This document shows positions 55,153 through 64,000 of a stretch of DNA of 64,000 nucleotides, in pieces. This DNA is from Hemerocallis citrina. Taxonomy: Eukaryota; Streptophyta; Magnoliopsida; Asparagales; Asphodelaceae. The position numbers and the translations under genes are program-made. The notes under the pieces were generated by a model. That model made no database searches, was not told where the DNA came from, and worked only from the letters and a program-made list of their open reading frames with translations. The stretch covers positions 310,001-374,000 of the forward strand of contig JACEHZ010000589.1 of assembly GCA_017893485.1 (NCBI GenBank). The letters run 5' to 3'. Positions within the stretch are counted from its first letter, which is position 1; the number at the start of each line of letters is the position of its first letter.

Positions 55153-56699
55153 CTCAGCAACCTCTCTGCTACTAGAACTCGGTTCCGGCTCCGACACCCC
55201 TCTGACGGAGAGGGTCTTTGCCTTCTTGGGAGTTCGCTCTGAGGAGCCTTCGGAGCCTCCCATAGCGGACCCCACCTTTGGCTTAGACTTTTCGACCCTC
55301 TCTTTTGGGCCAGGTTCTTCAGGGCCTTCCTCGCGTCAAGCTTCGCCTGATCCATCGCTACAGAGGAAAAGAAAGAATGTTAAAACGAAGGTAGAAAGTT
55401 AAATAAAAAAGAAACGGAACATACAAGGGTCAATGGGGCTCAGTCCAATCCAAGCCAAGTGCAACTCGGTCACAATGGGCCAGCCAATGCTTTGACTGCT
55501 CACAATCTTCCCGATGTCAGCCCACTCTGCTTCCGACAACTTTCTCCCCTTCGGGGGTTTATGGTTCGGCTTGTGAAAGTCCAAGCAGTAGGAATTCCCT
55601 AAAGCACCGGACTTCGAACTACGAAGTACTTCCCCTTCCACCCTTTTATAGAGTCTGGATGCTCGTGCACCACCTTGTTATAGGGGCGAGGCAATATGTA
55701 ATATATGCCCTTCTGCTGCTCACCCCTACAATGACCCAAAAATAATTCACTTTTAAGGGCACTCCCCTCTCCTTAAAGAGCAACATTAAACAAACCAACT
55801 GCTTCTAAGAGTTAGGACCATAATGCATCGGGCAGAGGGCCCCCTAGTTCAGCACCTTCTTGATAAACGGGTGCAGCGGCAGCCTTAGCCCCGAGATGAA
55901 GGCATCTTCAGTAAACATACAGTAACCAGGCGCCAACTTTGTGGTCAGGCAGAGGCCTGGGCTAGGGATCATCAGCTCATACTCCAGTCCTATGAAGTTA
56001 CTAGCCCTTATCACGGGCAGGCAGTCGGCATTCAAAACACACTGAGCCCTGTCCATTTGGATCTGGATTCGGCACGGCGAAGATACTCTCATCCCAAACT
56101 GAACTAAATTCTCGACGTCATCAGGGTACATCCTGATAGATCGGAGGTTCTTGAGGTACGGGACGTCGAGCCCGTGCTTGGGCTCAAACTCGTCTGGCAT
56201 CCCAGGGCTATCCAGAAGATGCCACTTTCTCTTCCTCTTTCGAATACGAGGAGCCCTCGGAGGAGACGGTGTCACCAAAGGTAGAAGAATGGGGCCAACT
56301 TCCACAGCCTCGTCCCCACTACCCTCGTCAAGGTCACCCTCGGCTCCTTCATCCACCATACCTTCCTCGACTTCTTCACTTTGTAACTCCGCCTTACCCA
56401 TGGCTCCCTCATCGACCACACTTTCCACGATTTCCTCTCCCTGTACCTCTGCCTTACCCTGGGATTTGCTGAACTCCACCACAAATGGCTTGCGGCTACA
56501 GAGCGGCACTAAGTCAAAGACTTGGTCGCCCAGACTCCATGACGTCGAGACCAAAAGACGATCTTCCTCTTCTTGACCAGAAACACTCGCTTCGGAACCG
56601 GACTGAGACCGCACCATAACAAAGCAATACTAACCTTGGTTTTGTGAACGAGATGTCATCGGAAAAGTTGTTGCCGACAGCTAGAGAGAGAAGCTCCAT
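55153..56699 (-). pseudogene. Antisense extra gene of the Tat-like element, 5' half
   Basis: Minus strand; possible start at 56699 (MELLSLAVGNNFSDD) followed by donor CCAAG/GTTAGT near 56634, or at 56617 (MVRSQSGSEASVSGQ). Then an acidic repeat tract (two GKAE-Q-EE-VDEGA units), a basic IRKRKRKWHLL segment (possible nuclear signal), and YELMIPSPGLCLTTKLAPGY with FISGLRLPLHPFIKKVLN, which matches the Transposase_28 'putative gypsy type transposon' domain. A stop at 55844 and others follow; a last open part (55355-55153) is Ser/Arg-rich. It continues at 31472 beyond the outer copia insertion. Confidence 0.75.
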
Positions 56700-56746
56700 T
56701 TTTAGAAAGAGAAAGCAAAATGAAGAAATGGAGAGGGGGGTGGATG

Positions 56747-56753
56747 TTTTATA
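56747..56753 (-). promoter_or_regulatory. TATA box of the antisense gene
   Basis: TATAAAA on the minus strand, 48 bases before the ATG at 56699, followed by a C-rich stretch. Suggests the antisense gene has its own promoter inside the element. Confidence 0.55.
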
Positions 56754-56879
56754 GAGGAACTGCCAATGTCTTGAATTTTGGGAAAGAATCCTAACCGTTC
56801 AATCTTAATCATCAAGATCTAACGGCCGATAAGATTTCAACGCCTCGATTCCCCCCTCTTGATGTCAGCATCACACGTG

Positions 56880-58560
56880 CAACTCCCTAACTTTCTCACA
56901 GGCTATAGGGGCTCGACGTTTGGCATGTTTCTCGAGTAATGCCCTAGATTTCTCAAGCTGTAGGGACTTTCTCACAAGTTTGAAGGGTTCGATGCTCGGC
57001 ATGTACAGCGACCAATGCCCAAGCTTTCTCACAAGCTGAAGGGGCTCGACGATTGACATGTAGTTCGAGCAACGCCCTAGCTTTCTCAGAAACTGGGGGT
57101 CTCGATGCTCGGCATGTATATTGGGCAACGCCCTAGATTTCTCAATCTGTAAGGACTTCCTCACAAGTTTGAAGGGGTCGATGCTCGGCATGAACAGCGA
57201 GCAATGCCCTAGCTTTCTCACAAGCTGAAGGGGCTCGATACTCGGCATGTAGTTCGAGCAACGCCCTAGCTTTCTCAAGCTAAAGGGGCTTAACGATCGG
57301 CATGTAGTTTGAGCAACACCCTAGCTTTCTCACATACTGGGGGGCTCGACGCTCAGCATCTATCTCGAGCAAAGCCCTAACTTTCTCAATTTGTAGGAAC
57401 TTTCTCACAAACTGAAGGGTCTCGACGCTCAGCATTCAGTTCGAGCAACACCCTAGCTTTCTCACAAGCTGAAGGGGCTCGACGCTCGGCATGTAGTTCG
57501 AGCAATGCCCTAGATAGCGTTCTCACAAGCTAAAGGGGCTCAAAGCTCGGCATGTAATTTGAGAAATGCCCTAGCTTTTTCAAGCTGAAGGGGCTCGACG
57601 ATCGGCATGTAGTTCGAGCAATGACCTAGCTTTCAAACAAACTGAGGGGCTCGACGCTCGGCATGTATCTCGAGCAATGCCCTAGCTTTCTCAATCTGTA
57701 GGAACTTTAACACAAGCTGAAGGCGTCAATGCTCGGCAAGTAGAGCAACGCCCTAGCTTTCTTTCTCACAGGCTGAAGGGGCTTGATGCTCGGCATGTAG
57801 TTCAAGCAACGCCCTAGCTTTCTTTCTCACAGACTGAAGGGGCTCGACGCTCGGCATGTAGTTCGAGCAACGTCCTAGTTTTCTCATAAGCTGAAAGGGC
57901 TCGATGCTCGGCATGCAATTCGAGCAACACCCTAGCTTTCTCACAAGCTGAAGGGGCTCGACGCTCGGCATGAAGTTCGAGCAATGCCCTAGCTTTCTTA
58001 CAAGCTGAAGGGGCTCGACGCTTGGCATGTAGTTCGAGCAACACCCTAGCTTTCTCACAAGCTGAAGGGGCTCGATGCTCGGCATGTAGTTCGAGCAATG
58101 CCTTAGCTTTCTCACAAACTGAGGGGCTCGATGCTCGGAATAAAGTTCGAGCAATGCCTTAGCTTTCTCACAAGCTGAAGGGTCTCGACGCTCGGCATGT
58201 AGTTCAAGAAATGCCCTAGCTTTCTTTCTCACAGGCATGTATAGCGAGAAACACCCTAACTTTCTCACAAGCTAAAAGGGCTCGACGCTCATCATATACT
58301 TCGAGCAAAGGCCTAGCTTCTCACAGGCTTGAGGGCTAGACGTTCGATGTTCGATGCTCGACGCTTGGCATGTACTTCGAGCGAATGCCTAGCTTCTCAC
58401 ACGCTCGACGCTCGATGCTCGACGCTCGACGCTCGACGCTCGACGATCGACGCTCGACGCTCGACGATCGACGCTCGACATGTACTTCGAGCAAAGTCCT
58501 AGCTTCTCACAGGCTTGAGGCTCGACGCTCGGCATGTATTTCAAGCAAAGGCCTAGCTTC
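56880..58560. repeat. Tandem array B, 57-bp unit
   Basis: About 28 units with the core GCTCGGCATGTAGTTCGAGCA plus TGCCCTAGC and TTTCTCACAAGCTGAAGGGG. The spacing is exactly 57 bp over 57858-58086, elsewhere with indels. At 58400-58480 it collapses into a short CGACGCT simple repeat. Same family and same orientation as array A1 on the other side of the antisense gene. Long open frames here are by-products of the period. Confidence 0.92.
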
Positions 58561-58825
58561 TCGGAAGCTTAGGCTCGACGCTCGATGCTCGGTTTTTTCA
58601 CTATCCGAAGGATTTTCCATCCTACCCCCGTGGCCGCTCCCTCTCGTGAACGACCTAGCTCACCGCTCTAGGCCTCGACTCTACTGACGGTCGGCTCACC
58701 GCCGACTCTGGATACTTCTCAGGGACTCAATAACCCATCTTTGCCAAATATTCTCTTCTGCTCTTCCCACAGCGACAAACTACTCATCCACAACTGGTTT
58801 ACACAGCCCTTCAGGAGTGGGGAGC
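58561..58825 (+). other. Tat-like 3' region with polypurine tract
   Basis: No gene. AGGAGTGGGGAGC at 58813-58825 abuts the LTR and is a good polypurine tract. Confidence 0.65.
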
Positions 58826-59225
58826 TTATAATATGGTATAAATGATGTGGCCCCATCTGGGCCATCAGATCTCCTCAGATTTCTTTCCCCTATGATCATT
58901 AAGTCAAACAGTTCCAGTGGGATTCATCCGATTCAGGCCCACTGGTTAACGGGTCCGACTCAGCTTATCAAGACCACAGACCCATTAGCCCCTGCCTATA
59001 AATACCAGACCCCCTCCTTCCTTCTGTAGGTAATAACTTTTTCCCCACCTGAACCCTAGCTACTGTTGCTTTCTCAGTACTAACTAGATCGTCGGAGGGT
59101 CTGTCGCCGGAACATCTCCCTGTGTTTCTAGGCATTGTGCAGGTATCAAGATCCGAGCCGAGCACCCAGCCTCTTCCACTCTCCTGCTACCCCCGAGCCG
59201 GTCCTATAGCCGAGGGTCAGATCAA
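58826..59225 (+). repeat. 3' LTR of the Tat-like gypsy element
   Basis: Starts TTATAATATGG (probably TG mutated to TT), with homology to 27076-27393 up to about 59144. TATAAATA near 58998. Beyond 59144 the 5' copy is deleted, so the right end (placed near GGGTCAGATCA) is an estimate and no target duplication can be confirmed. Confidence 0.75.
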
Positions 59226-59305
59226 TGCCAGTGTCATCCTTTCCATTTCACAAAATACAAGAATTCACACTTGTTGCCCCCACACCAAAAACAAGAAACA
59301 TCAAA

Positions 59306-59339
<34 letters not shown>

Positions 59340-59934
59340 CCAAGTTTGCTGACATCACCATCATCGTTTTCCTCCCGATTCTCGTCTTCTTCCCGATCGA
59401 CTTTGTCGGTTACCCACACCACCGTTGTCTTCTTTGAGTGAGTGTCACAACACCCTGCACCTCCCTTCCTCCTCGTCGTTCCCACGCCATTGATCATCAT
59501 CATCAAAACCTGAAAGTGACCGCAACATCCTGTGCTGCCTGCCTCATCGTCGACCCAACTCTTGAGCGCTACCCTCTTTTGCCTATCCACTACAGCTAGG
59601 TTTCATTACAGAAACCCTAGATGCCTTCTCCCTAGCTTTTAGATCCCACCCAAAACAAAACCCCAACCCGGTTCAATCCTACTCTACACCAACCGCTCCG
59701 GATCCAATTCGACTTGAGTCCACCGACCCGAACCTAACCTGCATGACCCGCGTAAAGTTCGAATCTGACCCGAGCCTAACAAACCCCTTTTGGAGTTTGA
59801 ATCTATCCCGAAGCCGACCCGTATGCTTGTTCCTACCTGACCTGCAAAGACATACTTCTTTTTTTTTAAATCAAAGACTAAAATCCCTAATCCTAATCTT
59901 CTTGATCTTCTCATAATTTTGTGTTTGTTCGAGA
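59226..59934 (+). other. Probable leader of the decayed copia element
   Basis: Contains a GAA-rich tract (59308-59340) and a region of repeated CCGACCCGAACC-type words (59640-59830). No domain. The LTR of the following copia element could be in here but I cannot place its ends. Confidence 0.4.
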
Positions 59935-60660
59935 TGGCTGGTACATCTAAAAAATGAATTTTATGGGAATAAACAACTCACAAAATCAAGGATTTCTCAG
60001 CCAGTGAATTCAATGCGTGGAAGGATAAACCAGGATAATCAAATTGGAACACACATTGTACACCACCTATGAAGACACTGAAGGCGAGATTACTGAGTAT
60101 GATTGGGATAATAATCAGAGCCTTATTCCATTGTATCTTATTAATTGCTTGGATCAGAAATTAGCAGCAACCTACATGAAGCTTGACACAAAATTTGGGA
60201 CGTGTTGCAAAAACAGTTTGCATAACATGAGAATATGTCGAAGGTTCATTACATGGACCAACTTCTAAGTTTTAAGTATGAGGAAGAGAAGCGGCTCTTC
60301 CCACATGTATCGATTCTTGAAAATATTGCAAATAATTTGAATGATGATGATATTCCAATTTGTGATAAATTCATTGGTATTGCTATTCTTAAACTGCCTG
60401 ACTCTTTGAAAAGGATTAGAACCGAACAATATCATAAAAGACTTTAGGCTGATCGTGATAAGACCAAAAGGGTTACAAATAAGTCTATGGTTGAGAGTAA
60501 GACTAAATTGGAAGGAAAAAAAACTATATGAAACACCTACACCAAAAGAAAACTCTTAAGTCTGTTGTCATTAAACCTCCCCGATCATTTCCCAATGCTG
60601 GAGTTCCCCTCCCCGATCATCTCCCAATGCTGGTGTTTCCCAATAGTTAAAACCCTTTTC
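59935..60660 (+). pseudogene. Copia gag, decayed
   Basis: Begins MAGTSKK then stop. Recognisable pieces: ASEFNAWKDK, KVHYMDQLLSFKYEEEKRLF and IPICDKFIGIAILKLPDSLK, a UBN2-like copia gag distinct from the Sirevirus gags. Many stops and frame changes. Confidence 0.7.
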
Positions 60661-61960
60661 ATCATGAATGAAGAAAAATGGGTAGATTCAGAAACTACAA
60701 TAAGTGGGGACATTTGACAGTTAAATTAGGGGACCGAAGAAATCATCCGACAAAGAAACTCGGATGATCTAAATATTGTAGGCGTCGAACCACAAGTCTT
60801 CCTTAGGGATATTTGAGAGCATTATCGTTGGATCTAGCTACTGGATTCTCGATCAATTCATGCCTTGAACAAGAGGAGAAGAATGGAGCAAGGCTGCAAG
60901 CAATGCAGTCAATGTTAATGGCCAATGGGACCTTAGTGGAAGTGGCTGAAAAAGGAGTAGTTAAACTCCAACTCTCCTCAGCTAAAATTCTAATTTTATA
61001 AAATATTCTTTATGTTCCTAGTTTAGCTAAAAAAATGATCTCAATAATATGTTATGCAAACATGGAATGTAGTTTTATATGACTAGTGGTATGGCCATAT
61101 TATCTGTTAATTCTAATTATTTCAGTTGTGCTTTCTTTTAAATAGTTTATTGAGACTAAGTTTAGCAAATGAATTGAATCATGTTAGATCTAATAATTTC
61201 TTGATCCTATTACATTGCGTCATAGATTAGGACATGAAAATTATCATAAAATGCAATAAATAGCTAAAACCTGTGATTTACTTTTAGATTTAAGCATTGT
61301 TTTTGACAAGTGTGAGGTTTGCGCCCAAATTAAATTAGCCACAAAAAACCATTCAAATCGGTTACGAGAAGCAGACAACTTTTGACACTCATATATTAAA
61401 CAATTTTAAACTTGGAGGAGAGGGGGCAAAGAACACATTATTATCTAGAAACCACTGCTCCTTACTCACCTCAATCAATGAAATAGCAGAACGTAAAAAA
61501 CATAACTTCAACTGAAATGCTATTAACTGCTGGCTTACCATCTAGTTTTTGGGGGATGCTGCGCTTACAACCAATCACATTCTAAATGGACTTCCACATG
61601 CCAAACTTGCTACCACACCCTATAAGATATGGTTCGAACATCTTCCTCACTTTAATGACTTAAGAACATGAGGCTATATCTCATATGTAAAAGTTCATGA
61701 CCTTCAAATGTCCAAAGTAGGAAGTAGAGCAACATGCATGTATTTAGGTCCTGCAGCAGACAATGTCGCTGATAGATTTTTAAATCTATCACACATTTAT
61801 GTAATGGAGTCTACAGATGCCATTTATGATGAAAGTTCTTTTCTTAGATACAAACACATGAATTTATCTGGATCCATTTAGCATGTAATAGATTCAAAAT
61901 TAGAGTTTGAACCTAGTAATTCTGACATAGTCATTGACTCTGTTATAACAACGGAAAGTT
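60661..61960 (+). pseudogene. Copia protease end, pre-integrase and integrase remnants
   Basis: Reads NILYVPSLAKKMISI (region after protease), HENYHKMQ-like and LFLTSVRF/CEVCAQIKLATK (pre-integrase zinc region), then after a deletion of the catalytic core NHILNGLPHAKLATTPYKIW and VKVHDLQMSKVGSRATCMYL. Ends with STRHRTPKEYGNDFVN. Frameshifts throughout. Confidence 0.75.
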
Positions 61961-63450
61961 AAGAAGATACTAGGAGGACTTCCACCAGACATAGAACACC
62001 TAAAGAATATGGGAATGACTTTGTTAATGTCCCAACCTGTTTTGATGAGGCAATGTGATCCAACTATTCATGCTTGTGGGGTGAGGTAATAGATGATGAA
62101 ATGTATTTCATTTGGCACAATGGTAGACTTACCAAAGGGTTCAAAGGCCATCGGCCAAATGGGTATTCAAAAAGAAACTAAATCCTGATAATAGCATTCA
62201 TAAGTTTAAAGCTCGTCATCTGGCCAAGGGATTCACTCAAGTCCATGGTATAGATTATTTTGATGTTTAATCACAAGTATGTCACCAAGCCACAATTAAG
62301 ATTATTTTAAACCTAGCATCCATTGAAAAAATCGTAATTGACCAAATAGATGTCAAAACAACATTTCTATGTGGTGATCTTAATAAGAAATATACATAAA
62401 ATAACCTGAAGGTCTACCCTGCAAGGCTAAGAACATAAAGTGTGTAAACTAAAAAAATATATACTTAAACAAGCAGCAAAATTATGGTCCCTTATCCAAC
62501 AATAGGTCCTTACACCGAGAAGTTTGATACAACTGTTAGAAAATTAGGATTTATCGCTAATTTATCTGATAAATGTTTATACATTCTAATAAAATATGAT
62601 AAAGTTTTGCTTTTTATATGGATAACATGTTGATTTGTGGTACTGATGTTAAAATCGTATAAGAAGTCAAACTTATGTTATCAAATGCATTAAACATGAA
62701 AGATTTAGGGGTGGTTGAGACAATCTTGGTTATGAAAGTTGATGTTAATAAGCAAGGTATACATCTTCAATCACTACACAGGTTCAATGACCATAGGAAT
62801 CCCATATCGCAATGACAAACGATAGGAACATAAGTTCGGTAGTTCAATTTCTCAGTTAGAACACTCTAAGATTATTGATAGTCTAAAGTACTCTATGACA
62901 TGAACTAGTACGGACATTGCTTTTACGGTTGGCATGATGAGTAGCTTCACTATAAATCCAGGTAGGGAGCATTGGGATGCCCTTGATATGCTGATGCACT
63001 ACCTTGTTGGTACACACAACAATGCTTTACACTATTGTAGACATCTGCATGACCTTGATATGGGGCTCTAATTTAGGGTATACATGGTCAACCACATGGT
63101 ATGTATTCATGTTGGGTGGTGTTGTGATCACTTGGAGATCCAAAAGGCAAAGTCCCTTAATCCTCTGCAAGGAATGAGGCTAAATGGCACCTACTGTTGG
63201 ATATTCCTTGGAAGGGTGTCTATAGTGATAATCAGTCTTTCATGTTAGCCAGGAAAAATTCCATCATATTAAAAAGAGGAATATTAATATTAGATACGCC
63301 AAGTTATTTTCTCTTCATCGAAAGGGCTGCATTCAACTATCTGATGTATGCTCTAGGATAATATGGCCAATGTCCTCACTAAATGACTAACTTGAGAACT
63401 AACACTTAAAACAAGTGGATATATGGATTTAAAGGTCCTTCAAGCTTGTA
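61961..63450 (+). pseudogene. Copia RT and RNase H remnants
   Basis: RT: KLNPDNSIHKFKARHLAKGF, TQVHGIDYFDV, QIDVKTTFLCGDLN (first Asp block), a broken YVDD region near 62610, then RNase H traces (TINPGREHWDAL, HYLVGTHNNAL) and a final MANVLTK. Every block needs a different frame. Old and inactive. Confidence 0.75.
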
Positions 63451-63703
63451 ATAAATAAAGGTAACTACTAAACGCTGACTAGTGCAGCAATGCGCGTGAT
63501 ACCCCCTCAAATTTGTGTTGTGTTTTAGTACATTGTTTGAGTTTAAAGATTTCTAGATATGTATAAATAGTCAATATTGGTGAGAGATTTACACTGTTGA
63601 CTATCATTAGTGATTAAAGTGCTTAGGTAGTCTAGTAGAGTTATGCCAACTATATTTGATAATGTATCATTCAAAACTTTATGGTATATTGTTCTGTATG
63701 AAA
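63451..63703. other. No recognisable feature
   Basis: Probable 3' untranslated region or LTR of the decayed copia element. No partner in the window. Confidence 0.35.
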
Positions 63704-64000
63704 GTGTCACGTCTCGCTTCCCATTATACGAAAACACATGCACGCAACTGAGGCACAGCGAATGATATAAGTATGCCAACTTCTATCATCCATAAGCTGT
63801 ATTTTTTAACACAACAATATGAAAGATGACAATAACCACGCATGCAATAAAATATCTCATAAACATGAATAATCCATGAAGTGTCTCATACATAACCAAC
63901 ATCTGAAAAGTAATTAACTTTGGGTCAACAAAGCCCGGAATACAAAGGTTGCAATAAAAAAATAGAACTGAGAATGAAAACATAAGCAAGTAAAAGCAGA
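63704..64000 (-). repeat. Possible start of another gypsy LTR, cut by the window edge
   Basis: TGTCACGTCTCGCTTCCCAT resembles the plus-strand reading of the other minus-oriented gypsy LTR ends here (TGTAGCGCCCCGATTCCCAT at 41680). Only 297 bases are visible, so this is tentative. Confidence 0.35.

Noticed and set aside
57753..58268. Minus-strand open frames of 171 and 94 codons
   Set aside because: By-products of the 57-bp array; two overlapping frames are open at once, as expected from the period.

Overview
The window is repeat-dominated nuclear DNA of a flowering plant, most likely a eudicot. Three things point there: plant LTR-retrotransposon lineages primed from initiator tRNA-Met (Tekay/Del-like and Reina-like Ty3/gypsy, Tat-like Ty3/gypsy, Sirevirus-type Ty1/copia, and a TRIM); a DYW-class PPR pseudogene and a HIPL-like gene fragment, both typical of land plants; and GT-AG intron signals in AT-rich DNA. 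I cannot name the species. No intact host gene is visible. Nearly every kilobase is a retroelement, a piece of one, or decayed sequence.

Layout. 1-6358: a Tekay/Del-like gypsy element (minus strand, 2.7 kb LTR at 1031-3754, gag running off the left edge) inserted into the pol gene of an older Reina-like gypsy element (gag-pro-RT start at 3755-5799, LTR 5915-6358). 6376-9920: a 1.28 kb segment present twice in direct orientation. 10477-16290: HIPL-like exon remnants, a possible three-exon 5' gene fragment, a 5'-truncated LINE with perfect 15-bp target duplications, short inverted motifs of the GACGGGA...CGTCC type, and a PPR-DYW pseudogene. 16830-19690: a deleted copia remnant, a 62-bp minisatellite and a Tat-type protease fragment. 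20284-23809: a 3.5 kb solo LTR with target duplication GCAAT, carrying a 173-bp MITE inside a (TA)n tract and two tRNA-like A/B-box pairs.

27076-59225 is one Tat-like gypsy element whose 5' interior is deleted, so its LTR joins directly to integrase. It keeps 51/54/57-bp tandem arrays and a spliced antisense gene. That gene is split by a 23.7 kb Sirevirus-like copia element (31473-55147, target duplication AAAGC). This 'outer' copy is interrupted by a triple-LTR TRIM (33172-34894, target duplication CACAT) and by a second, 'inner' Sirevirus-like copy (36673-50427, target duplication ATAAG). The inner copy is interrupted by a 4.1 kb gypsy solo LTR (41680-45753, target duplication GGTAC). All four target duplications read directly from the sequence, so the insertion order is well supported. 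59590-63450 is a badly decayed copia element, and another gypsy LTR probably begins near 63704.

The most unusual signal is a palindrome, AGTCGACT, that occurs again and again in pairs about 20-22 bp apart. It is found in the LTRs, gag tail, IN-RT hinge and 3' region of both Sirevirus-like copies, and also in the unrelated Tekay-like LTR near the left edge. A second notable signal is a 74-nt GT-AG segment, of identical length in both Sirevirus-like copies, whose removal would fuse gag to pol in frame.
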